Of a DNA stretch of 20,456 nt, positions 13,835 to 20,293 are shown one piece after another. Within the stretch, counting starts at the first letter, position 1, and each line of letters opens with the position of its first letter. The translations under genes and the position numbers were made by a program. Below the pieces are notes generated by a model. The model made no database searches. It was not told the DNA's origin and was given only the letters and a program-made list of their open reading frames with translations. The stretch spans positions 1 through 20,456 of the IMG/VR virus record IMGVR_UViG_3300027486_000247. One strand, given 5' to 3'. This DNA comes from a virus.

Positions 13835-15117
13835 TGTCTGAAGCACACAGCTACTGGTCAGCGTCCGGGTTCGCCCGCGACGTGGCCTGCCCCGGCAGCA
13901 AGATCCTGTCCGAAGGCTTGTCCGACAGCGTTGGGGTGCCGGCAGCTTGGGGCACCGTGGCGCACGACTACGCTGACACGTACCTCAAAGCGGGCACACC
14001 CATGCCCGACACGCTGATCGGTGACACGCACAGCCAAGACGGTCACACCATTGAGGTAGACCTTGACATGGTCAACTGCGTCAACACGTACCTCGACAAG
14101 GTGCGCGAGATGACAGCCACCGCCGACTTGGTTGAGTCTGAGCAGCGCGTCAACTACGCCCAGTGGCTCAACGTGCCGACTGAACGCGCATGGGGAACGC
14201 TGGACATGTGCGCGGTGTTCATTGAGGCGCGTGAGCTGATGGTGGGCGACCTCAAGACCGGGCGCGGTGTCGAGGTCTCGGCTATCGAAAACGAGCAGAT
14301 GATGCTGTACGCCGCTGGCAAGTTGCTGGTGCTCGACGAGCTGGGCATCGACATCGACACCATCCGGCTGGTCATTTTCCAGCCCCGCATCAGCAGCGCG
14401 CCGAGCGAGTGGACGATCAGCCGCAAGGATCTGGAGGCGTGGCTGCTCGGTCGGGCACGTTCTGCCGTGGCCACGGTCGAGAACGCACGGGCCACGCTCG
14501 GGCATGCCGAGTGGGATGCGACGTTCTTGCGCCCCGGCGACCACTGCCGCAGCAAGTTCTGCAAGGCCCGCGCAACGTGCCCGGCTTTGCGCGCTGAGGT
14601 TGCCGGGGACGTCTTTGAGGTTGCGCCAGCCACGCCTGACGATTTTGTCAACGTGTGTGCGGCTGACGCCCAAGTGATCCTTGATACAAAAAAGGACGAC
14701 GCAGGTTGGATCGCAGCCGCACTTGCCAAGGTCGACATGATCGAAGATTGGTGCAGCGAGATCCGCAAAGAGGCGTTTCGCCGTCTGGAGTCGGGTGAGT
14801 CTGTACCCGGCTTCAAGCTGGTGCAGGGTAAACGCGGTGCGCGTCAGTGGACCAGTGCCGCAGATGCCGAGGCGACGCTAAAGAAAATGCGCGTCAAGCA
14901 CGACCAGATGTATGACTACAAGATCATCTCGCCCACGACAGCCGAAAAGCTGGCCAAGGCCGAGGTCATCGGACCACGTCAATGGCCTGCGTTGCAGGCA
15001 CTCATCACCCAGGCAGAGGGTAAGCCATCCGTGGCCCCTGTGTCTGACCCCCGCCCAGCGATTGAGGTTCAGCCAATCGATGACGCGTTTGAAATCCAAG
15101 CTGACGACATTTGTTAA
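13834..15117 (+). CDS. DUF2800 RecB/Cas4-like nuclease
   Basis: 427 aa from the ATG at 13834. It matches the phage DUF2800 family of PD-(D/E)XK nucleases. In order: HSYWSASGFARDVACPGS at the start, AWGTVAHDYADTYL with His44, RAWGTLDMC with Asp124, LMVGDLKTGRG with Asp139 and Lys141, and the conserved Gln155-Tyr159 of ENEQMMLYAAG. Cysteines at 20, 238, 243 and 249 (CRSKFCKARATC) resemble the iron-sulphur cluster ligands of RecB/AddB-Cas4-type nucleases. It is expected to process DNA ends during recombination-dependent replication. It lies directly upstream of the SSB gene, as in related phages, and overlaps the preceding stop by one base. Confidence 0.88.
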   Translation: MSEAHSYWSASGFARDVACPGSKILSEGLSDSVGVPAAWGTVAHDYADTYLKAGTPMPDTLIGDTHSQDGHTIEVDLDMVNCVNTYLDKVREMTATADLVESEQRVNYAQWLNVPTERAWGTLDMCAVFIEARELMVGDLKTGRGVEVSAIENEQMMLYAAGKLLVLDELGIDIDTIRLVIFQPRISSAPSEWTISRKDLEAWLLGRARSAVATVENARATLGHAEWDATFLRPGDHCRSKFCKARATCPALRAEVAGDVFEVAPATPDDFVNVCAADAQVILDTKKDDAGWIAAALAKVDMIEDWCSEIRKEAFRRLESGESVPGFKLVQGKRGARQWTSAADAEATLKKMRVKHDQMYDYKIISPTTAEKLAKAEVIGPRQWPALQALITQAEGKPSVAPVSDPRPAIEVQPIDDAFEIQADDIC

Positions 15118-15134
15118 ACCACAGAAAGCAAATC

Positions 15135-15725
15135 ATGAGCACACAAACCACAACTCGTTTCCGCCTGGACAATGTTCGCGTCGACTGGCCTGAGCTGTTT
15201 GTCGGCAAGCAGTTCAACGGCGAGGGCAAGTTCCGCTGCGGCGCTACGCTGATCCTCGGCCCTGACCATCCGCAGCACAAGCAGGTCAACGCTGCCATCG
15301 AAGAAGCTGCCAAGGTCAAGTTCAAGGACAAGGCCGCCGCCGTGCTGAAGGTGGCCCGCGCCAAGGACAACATCTGTCTGCGCGACGGTGACATGAAAGC
15401 TGCCAAGTCCGAGGGCTACGCTGGCAACTTCTACATCTCGGCCAACTGCGCAGGCGGTGACACCGAGGCAGCATGCGCAAAGCCGACCGTGTACGACGCC
15501 CAGCGCAACAAGGTCACTGAGGCCAGCAAGAACCCGATCTATCGTGGCTGCTACGTCAACGCACTGATCGAGGTGTACGCAGACAACCGCTTTGGCGAGG
15601 GTGTGTTCTGCAAGCTGGTCGGCATTCAGTTCAACCGCGACGGCGATGCGTTCGGCTCGGCACCTGCCCGCGCTGACGACTTCGACGATGTGGCCGAGGG
15701 CGCTGACTCTAGCGACTTCGTCTAA
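15135..15725 (+). CDS. Single-strand DNA-binding protein (DUF2815/Enc34-type)
   Basis: 196 aa from the ATG at 15135 (MSTQTTTRFRLDNVRVDWPELF); the frame is open to 15111 but the internal ATG fits the family start. The sequence matches the DUF2815 family, known as Enc34_ssb from the Enterobacter phage Enc34 SSB. Typical elements are KFRCGATLILGPDHP, RDGDMKAAKSEGYAGNFYISAN and NPIYRGCYVNALIEVYADN, which build an OB-fold. The last 20 or so residues are acidic (DDFDDVAEGADSSDFV), as in other phage SSBs that use the tail to contact partners. It should coat single-stranded DNA during replication. It stands 17 bases after the nuclease gene. Confidence 0.9.
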   Translation: MSTQTTTRFRLDNVRVDWPELFVGKQFNGEGKFRCGATLILGPDHPQHKQVNAAIEEAAKVKFKDKAAAVLKVARAKDNICLRDGDMKAAKSEGYAGNFYISANCAGGDTEAACAKPTVYDAQRNKVTEASKNPIYRGCYVNALIEVYADNRFGEGVFCKLVGIQFNRDGDAFGSAPARADDFDDVAEGADSSDFV

Positions 15726-15990
15726 GGGTTTTATGGGACGGTGCCTTTGGGGGTTCCCGAGGGACGATCACGCCGCCCCACCCTACTTTGGGACCCAGCA
15801 CCTTTAACCGTCTAGCGACCCGTTGACCGGCTCCATAGTCGACGATGGTAAGAAGCCACTGCATGCACGCCAATGCCGAGCCCCTCAGGCATCACTTGGC
15901 AGGCGCCTACGACATACCGGGCTGGGTGGAAACGATACCCCGGTCTATGCAGTGGAAAGGGTCGCACCCCTTAACATTTGAAAGTGTGAG
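15726..15990 (+). ncRNA. Structured leader/candidate RNA upstream of DNA polymerase
   Basis: No convincing gene fills this 265-bp gap. By eye it pairs extensively. GGTGC (15740-15744)/GCACC (15798-15802) continues as TGGG/CCCA and TCCC/GGGA. GCGACCC (15815-15821) pairs with GGGTCGC (15959-15965). CCACTGCAT (15856-15864) pairs with ATGCAGTGG (15947-15955), and this last stem closes a three-way junction with GCCAATGCC.../GGCA...TTGGC (15869-15900) and ACCGGG/CCCGGT (15916-15944). The polymerase start has only a weak ribosome binding site next to this structure, so a regulatory leader is plausible. A DNA-level origin is the main alternative. I recognise no known riboswitch or ribozyme. Confidence 0.55.
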
Positions 15991-18069
15991 ATGACCATCC
16001 TGTGGTTCGACTGTGAAACCTACTCAGAGTGCGACCTCAAAGCGCACGGCACACCACGGTACGCCGAACACGAGAGCACTGAGATCACTGTGGCGCAGTG
16101 GGCTGTCGATGATGGTGAGCCGGTGGTTTTTGACGCTACAGACGATGAGCGCATGTACGTCGTCGATCAGGAACTAGTCCACTTACTTCTTGACCCAACC
16201 GTCACGGTTGTTGCTCACAATTCCATGTTCGACCGCACGCTGGTGCGCAAGTGCTGGGGTATCGACGTGCCGCGTGAGCGCTGGTACGACACGATGATTC
16301 AAGCCATGGCCCACGGCCTGCCCGGTTCGCTCGACAAGATCGGCGGCATCGTAGGGCTGGCAGCGGATGAGGCCAAGGACAAGCGCGGGCGCCAGCTCAT
16401 CCAGATGTTTTGCAAACCACAGCCGCGCACCAAGAAGCGCAACACACGACAGACGCACCCCGAGCAGTGGGCCGAGTTCTTGGAGTACTCGCGCCAAGAC
16501 ATCGTAGCCATGCGTGCGATCAGCAAGAAGCTTCCCAACTGGAACTACAAGCCAGGGGCGCCCGAGCTGGCCTTGTGGCACCTGGACCAACGCATCAACG
16601 ACCGAGGGTTCGCCGTCGACGTTGACCTTGCGCGCTCGGCCATTGAGGCCGTGGCGGAAGAACAAGCGCGCCTCAAACAGTTGACCATTGAAACGACAGG
16701 CGGCGAAGTGTCCTCGCCATCAAAGCGCGATCAACTGTTAGCGCACATTCTAATGGAATACGGCGTGAGCTTGCCGGACATGAAAGCCGACACGCTCAAG
16801 CGCCGACTGGAAGACCCCGAGCTGCCCGAAGCCGTCAAGCTGTTGCTGTCCATTCGCTTGGAGGCAACCAAGACCAGCACGGCCAAGTACAAGGCCCTGG
16901 TCAATGCCACAAGCAGCGACCACCGGCTGCGCAACACCTTGCAGTTTGCCGGTGCCCAGCGCACCAGCCGATGGGCTGGGCGGGTGTTTCAGCCGCAAAA
17001 CATGCCCCGGCCCGACATGGAGCAGGACCAGATCGACATCGGCATTCAAGCGCTCAAGCAAGGCTGTGCGCCTCTCGTGTTTGATGACGTCATGCGTCTG
17101 ACCGCCAACACCGTGCGGGGGTGCATCGTTGCACCGCCTGGTAAGAAGCTGGTCGTGGCTGACTTGGCCAACATCGAAGGCCGGGGGCTGGCGTACCTTG
17201 CCGGCGAGGCGTGGAAGATCCAAGCCTTTCGGGACTACGACGCAGGCACAGGCCCCGACCTCTACAAACTGGCCTACGCCCGCTCGTTCAACGTGCAGCC
17301 CGGTGATGTCACCAAGGGCCAGCGCCAGATCGGTAAGGTTATGGAGCTGGGTCTAGGGTACGAGGGCGGCGTGGCTGCGTTCTTGACGTTCGCTGCCGTT
17401 TACCAGATGGACCTTGACGACTTGGCCAAAGCCGTGTGGGCGACAGCCAGCAAAGACGCCATCGATGCCGCACAAGGCATGCTCGCGTGGACCAAGAAGA
17501 AACGCCGCAGCACGTTCGGCTTGAGCGATGAGGTGTACGTCGCTTGTGAGGTGCTGAAGACGGCATGGCGCACCGCGCACCCGGCCACGACCACGTTGTG
17601 GGAGAAAGTTGGCGACGCGGTGCTGCTTGCGATTGCCAACCCCGGCGAGGCTTTCCGCGTGCGCCAGTTGGTGGTGCGCCGTGACGGTGCTTGGCTGCGC
17701 GTGCGCCTGCCGTCGGGTCGATACCTTTGCTACATCAACCCAAAGGTCGAGAGCAAGCAAATCTCCTACTCAGGCGTGAACCAGTACACCCGCCAGTGGG
17801 ACCGCATCAAGACCTACGGCGGCAAACTGGTCGAGAACATCGTGCAAGCCTGGGCGCGTGACGTGTTGGCCTACAACATGGCACCCATCGAGGGCCAGGG
17901 CTACGAGATCGTGCTCACCGTTCACGACGAACTGCTGACCGAAACCCCTGACACTCCCGAGTTCAACGCCGACACGCTCGGCGATTTGATGTCAACGGCC
18001 CCGCAGTGGGCTGCTGACTGCCCGCTGGCTGCGGCTGGCTTTGAAACTTACCGCTACCGGAAAGACTGA
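15991..18069 (+). CDS. DNA polymerase I-like (family A) with 3'-5' exonuclease
   Basis: 692 aa. The N-terminal exonuclease has WFDCETYS (Asp7, Glu9), VVAHNSMFDR (Asn77, Asp81) and EYSRQDI (Tyr166, Asp170). The polymerase domain has motif A VADLANIEGRGLAYLAGE (Asp391, Glu396), motif B RQIGKVMELGLGYEGG (Arg445, Lys449, Tyr457) and motif C TVHDELL (His645, Asp646, Glu647). All catalytic acids are present. The length is typical of the phage T7-like polymerases that work without the bacterial 5'-nuclease domain. It should copy the phage genome together with the SSB, the DUF2800 nuclease and the primase-helicase. The preceding region is strongly structured, and the site upstream (AAAGTGTGAG) is a poor ribosome binding site. 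Confidence 0.96.
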   Translation: MTILWFDCETYSECDLKAHGTPRYAEHESTEITVAQWAVDDGEPVVFDATDDERMYVVDQELVHLLLDPTVTVVAHNSMFDRTLVRKCWGIDVPRERWYDTMIQAMAHGLPGSLDKIGGIVGLAADEAKDKRGRQLIQMFCKPQPRTKKRNTRQTHPEQWAEFLEYSRQDIVAMRAISKKLPNWNYKPGAPELALWHLDQRINDRGFAVDVDLARSAIEAVAEEQARLKQLTIETTGGEVSSPSKRDQLLAHILMEYGVSLPDMKADTLKRRLEDPELPEAVKLLLSIRLEATKTSTAKYKALVNATSSDHRLRNTLQFAGAQRTSRWAGRVFQPQNMPRPDMEQDQIDIGIQALKQGCAPLVFDDVMRLTANTVRGCIVAPPGKKLVVADLANIEGRGLAYLAGEAWKIQAFRDYDAGTGPDLYKLAYARSFNVQPGDVTKGQRQIGKVMELGLGYEGGVAAFLTFAAVYQMDLDDLAKAVWATASKDAIDAAQGMLAWTKKKRRSTFGLSDEVYVACEVLKTAWRTAHPATTTLWEKVGDAVLLAIANPGEAFRVRQLVVRRDGAWLRVRLPSGRYLCYINPKVESKQISYSGVNQYTRQWDRIKTYGGKLVENIVQAWARDVLAYNMAPIEGQGYEIVLTVHDELLTETPDTPEFNADTLGDLMSTAPQWAADCPLAAAGFETYRYRKD

Positions 18070-18070
18070 C

Positions 18071-18346
18071 ATGCACATCGACTACACCCACCTGAACCCC
18101 TTTGAGCCCGCCGCCCGCATCTTCTGCCAGCTCCAGCAGCAAGACGCCGACGAGCCATTACGCGTACCGCACCCGCTGGGCCTGACCGGCGTGGAGTACA
18201 CCCGGCCCGCGTGGCACTTTGCCGCTGAGAACCTGATCAACATCTCGCAGATGTTGACCGCTCTCAAGATGGCCGCCGAGTTGACCAGCACCGAACGGTT
18301 GGACGAGGACGGCAAGCAACTGGACTTGTTTGACAAGACACACTGA
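18071..18346 (+). CDS. Hypothetical phage protein, 91 aa
   Basis: Unrecognised. Starts at the ATG at 18071, one base after the polymerase stop, which suggests coupled translation. The protein begins MHIDYTHLNPFEPAARIFCQ and appears mixed alpha/beta and soluble, with a helix around 50-75 (AAENLINISQMLTALKMAAEL) and an acidic C-terminus (LDEDGKQLDLFDK). The last gene before the terminator at 18365, so it closes the polymerase operon. A role alongside the polymerase is a guess from position only. Confidence 0.65.
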   Translation: MHIDYTHLNPFEPAARIFCQLQQQDADEPLRVPHPLGLTGVEYTRPAWHFAAENLINISQMLTALKMAAELTSTERLDEDGKQLDLFDKTH

Positions 18347-18364
18347 CGGGAATACCCGACTAAA

Positions 18365-18388
18365 ACAAAGGGCCTTCGGGCCTTTTGT
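18365..18388 (+). terminator. Factor-independent terminator with UUCG loop
   Basis: ACAAAGGGCC (18365-18374) pairs with GGCCTTTTGT (18379-18388), with one G-U, around the stable TTCG loop. The 3' arm contains a T-tract and more T follow (CGTTT). It ends the polymerase operon just before promoter motif C. Confidence 0.85.
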
Positions 18389-18390
18389 CG

Positions 18391-18408
18391 TTTAGCGTGT
18401 GCTAAAGT
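18391..18408 (+). promoter_or_regulatory. Promoter motif copy C (second rightward cluster)
   Basis: TTTAGCGTGTGCTAAAGT is a perfect 6-bp inverted repeat (TTTAGC/GCTAAA) that overlaps the extended -10 TGCTAAAGT. It follows the terminator directly and precedes the zinc-knuckle gene, so the downstream cluster has its own promoter. The leader after it repeats that of copy A. Confidence 0.62.
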
Positions 18409-18436
18409 TCTTCCATCGCAACGACGAAAGCCGGAA

Positions 18437-18700
18437 ATGACCGACAAACAATGCACCTACTGTGGCCAAGACGGCCACCGCGCCAGTCAATGCAAGCTGC
18501 GCATCGACAACGCGCTCGCTGGTAACACGCGCCAGTACCCTCGCACGCTTGAGCAAGCGTTCGGCCCGCACACAGACCGCGCCCAACTGGAGCCGATGCG
18601 TGATGCACCCCGCGTGAGCCTTGCCACCGTGGTGTTTTACATGGTCGCGTTTGTGGCCGTGGCCAGCGCTTTGGCAGACGTGTTTGTGTGGAGGCCATGA
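18437..18700 (+). CDS. Zinc-knuckle protein with C-terminal membrane segment
   Basis: 87 aa. The N-terminus carries a CCHC zinc knuckle, CTYCGQDGHRASQCK (Cys6, Cys9, His14, Cys19), as found in retroviral nucleocapsid-type nucleic-acid-binding proteins. The middle (about 22-58) is polar. The C-terminus (about 61-84, SLATVVFYMVAFVAVASALADVF) is one hydrophobic helix, so the knuckle would be held at the inner membrane. Short zinc-knuckle proteins are frequent in phages, but their role is not known to me. Single-stranded nucleic-acid binding is inferred from the motif. The stop overlaps the region where the endonuclease starts. Confidence 0.75.
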   Translation: MTDKQCTYCGQDGHRASQCKLRIDNALAGNTRQYPRTLEQAFGPHTDRAQLEPMRDAPRVSLATVVFYMVAFVAVASALADVFVWRP

Positions 18701-19185
18701 TGGAACTGTCAGCAAGTCTTGCCAGAGAGTGCTTGGGCTACGACCCCGATACAGGGAAATTGTGGCGAAAGCTAAGTCCGCAACTTGGTTTCCGAGTTGA
18801 TTTAGTCGGGAAGGAAATCCGCTCGCAGCACAAAGACGGGTATTTGGTGCTGCAAATCGGGCGTAAGAAGTACCTTGCTCATCGGGTGATCTGGTTGATC
18901 GTAAATGGCGAGTGGCCTACAGGGGAAATCGACCACATAAACCGAGTGCGAGACGACAACCGGATTGAAAATTTGCGCGACGTTACTAAGTCTGTCAACC
19001 AGCAGAACCGAACCGGGGCAACGGGCGTTGATTTTGTAAAGCGGTTAGGAAAGTGGCGCGCCAGGATAACTGTAGCGAAGCGTTGCCGTGAGCTAGGGTT
19101 GTACGACACCGAGAGCGAAGCGAGATCCGTTTACCTAGGCGCTAAGGCCAAATATCACGAAAGGTGCGGCCATGCGGGAGCGTGA
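18700..19185 (+). CDS. HNH homing endonuclease with AP2-like DNA-binding domain
   Basis: 161 aa. The ATG at 18700 has GGAGG 5 bases upstream; an adjacent ATG at 18697 is the alternative. The HNH core runs from GYLVLQIGRKKYLAHRVIWL (His61) to GEIDHINRVRDDNRIENLRDVT (Asp78-His79, then Asn88, Asn91) and VNQQNR. Residues about 107-152 (GVDFVKRLGKWRARITVAKRCRELGLYDTESEARSVYLGAKAKY) fit the AP2-type DNA-binding fold that often follows the HNH in such endonucleases. These are selfish genes that cut at a homing site and spread between phages. The gene looks richer in A/T than its neighbours, which agrees with recent transfer. It is free-standing, not inside an intron. Confidence 0.9.
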   Translation: MELSASLARECLGYDPDTGKLWRKLSPQLGFRVDLVGKEIRSQHKDGYLVLQIGRKKYLAHRVIWLIVNGEWPTGEIDHINRVRDDNRIENLRDVTKSVNQQNRTGATGVDFVKRLGKWRARITVAKRCRELGLYDTESEARSVYLGAKAKYHERCGHAGA

Positions 19186-19498
19186 TATTGAACGGTATTT
19201 GGTCGGGCGGGTAAAGGAGCTAGGAGGGGCATGCAACAAAGTCGCTTGGGTTGGTCGCAAGAACGCACCCGATCGGCTGGTGATGTTGCCGCAGCGGTTT
19301 CGTCAGGGCGCACCCGGCTACTACGCAATCCTGCCAAAGACCATCTGGGTCGAACTCAAGAACCCCGACACCATCAAGACCTTTCCCGCCAACGCACACG
19401 AGCGAGCACAAGACCGCGAGCACAAGCGCATGCGTGCGATGGGTCAGCGCGTCGAGGTGATCGGCACTATTGAACAAGTTGAGGAGTTGCTGCGATGA
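19172..19498 (+). CDS. VRR-NUC domain nuclease
   Basis: 108 aa, overlapping the endonuclease end by 14 bases, with AAGG 8 bases before its ATG. The whole protein is a minimal VRR-NUC (PD-(D/E)XK) domain: an N-terminal helix with RERDIERYLVGRVKELGG, then NAPDRLVMLP with Asp34, then WVELKNP with Glu61 and Lys63. Stand-alone phage VRR-NUC proteins are thought to act on branched DNA such as recombination or replication intermediates. All catalytic residues are visible and the length is usual. The next gene overlaps its stop (ATGA). Confidence 0.9.
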   Translation: MRERDIERYLVGRVKELGGACNKVAWVGRKNAPDRLVMLPQRFRQGAPGYYAILPKTIWVELKNPDTIKTFPANAHERAQDREHKRMRAMGQRVEVIGTIEQVEELLR

Positions 19499-19815
19499 GC
19501 ACTTACAGAAAATGGACCCCGGACGACAAGAAGCGTCTGGTATCCGCCTACCAACGTGGCGGGATCGCCGCAGCGCGTGCTGCTTTCCCCGGCGTGCATG
19601 ACTCCAATCTGCGCTCGCGTTTGCGTGACGAGGGTGTGCGGGTCTTGGTCAACGCGCGCACCGAGGAGCTTTACGCCCGCTTGACACCGCTGGCGCCCGC
19701 TGACGACCGACCCTCGGCCTACGATCAACCGATTGTGGTGCGCAAGGGTGTAGGCCAGTGGTCGGCGGAGATCCCACGCATTCGCTGGGTGTTTGACCTG
19801 GCAGTGGGGGTGTGA
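19495..19815 (+). CDS. Small HTH-like DNA-binding protein
   Basis: 106 aa. Residues 1-48 (MSTYRKWTPDDKKRLVSAYQ...AARAAFPGVHDSNLRSRLRDEGV) look like a homeodomain/resolvase-type helix-turn-helix, with WTPDDKKRLVSAY as the first helix and LRSRLRDEGV as the recognition helix. The second half (about 55-106, with PIVVRKGVGQWSAEIPRIRWVFDL) is of unknown fold. It is likely to bind DNA, perhaps as a regulator; no partner site was seen. ATGA overlaps with the nuclease and TGATG with the next gene indicate one tightly coupled operon. Confidence 0.65.
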   Translation: MSTYRKWTPDDKKRLVSAYQRGGIAAARAAFPGVHDSNLRSRLRDEGVRVLVNARTEELYARLTPLAPADDRPSAYDQPIVVRKGVGQWSAEIPRIRWVFDLAVGV

Positions 19816-20003
19816 TGGGGTCGAACCTCTACACCAACAACAAAGACACCAGCATGCAAACCGGTGGTGCTGGCCCCGGCCTGGTTTATAGCCGCATGTG
19901 CTTTGAGTGCAACCAGCGCAAGCAAGTGCTCGGCGGCAAGACTGACAAGCGCACCCGCGTATGGCGGTGTGCGGGTTGCATTGAACGAAAGGTTGCAAAG
20001 TGA
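19815..20003 (+). CDS. Small zinc-ribbon-like protein
   Basis: 62 aa from the ATG at 19815, which overlaps the previous stop. Four cysteines form two CxxC pairs, Cys29/Cys32 (MCFECNQRK) and Cys52/Cys55 (WRCAGCIERK), separated by a basic loop (GGKTDKRTRV), as in zinc-ribbon or treble-clef folds. The first 25 residues are Gly/Asn-rich and probably disordered; a later ATG at codon 14 could be the true start. Nucleic-acid or protein binding is plausible, but the role is unknown. Confidence 0.65.
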   Translation: MGSNLYTNNKDTSMQTGGAGPGLVYSRMCFECNQRKQVLGGKTDKRTRVWRCAGCIERKVAK

Positions 20004-20293
20004 ACAACAACGACACATTCCACGACGAGCTGTCGGCTCACCTGGCGATGCAGGAACACCCGCTCGCCCATCCCCCCAAGTACGACCACGGCTACGTGCG
20101 TCGTGACATGTTCATCCCCGAGCCCACCAAACCGTTCAAAGACGACGGCATGGATGCACTCGGCCCTGAGCCGTCGCTTGAGGACTCTTGGCCGTGGCCC
20201 TTGGTCACGCTGATCCTGATAGCGATGTCTGCCGGTGGCGCGGGCTACTTGGTGTGGCAGTTGTTCAAGGTTTACCGGGAGATGTTCGCATGA
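20000..20293 (+). CDS. Single-pass membrane protein, 97 aa
   Basis: Starts with a GTG that overlaps the preceding stop (GTGA). The first 65 residues are polar, with His/Pro/Asp-rich stretches (EHPLAHPPKYDHGYVRRDMF, EPTKPFKDDGMD). One hydrophobic helix follows at about 67-88 (PLVTLILIAMSAGGAGYLVWQLF) and a short basic tail (KVYREMFA), so the N-terminal part probably faces the cytoplasm or periplasm by inside-positive reasoning with low certainty. No family recognised. It may act with the other small proteins of this operon. Confidence 0.65.
   Translation: MNNNDTFHDELSAHLAMQEHPLAHPPKYDHGYVRRDMFIPEPTKPFKDDGMDALGPEPSLEDSWPWPLVTLILIAMSAGGAGYLVWQLFKVYREMFA

Noticed and set aside
13858-14673. Minus-strand frame of 271 codons opposite the DUF2800 nuclease
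   Set aside because: Antisense shadow of a confidently identified gene.
15856-15955. Resemblance of the polymerase leader to a twister or hammerhead ribozyme
   Set aside because: GCCAATGCC and GGAAAC fragments are suggestive, but the required conserved cores (CUGANGA with GAAA for hammerhead, the twister loop sequences) are not present.
15726-15990. Group I intron or tRNA in the gap before DNA polymerase
   Set aside because: The polymerase begins with a normal family N-terminus, no conserved intron core elements were seen, and no cloverleaf with a T-loop could be drawn.
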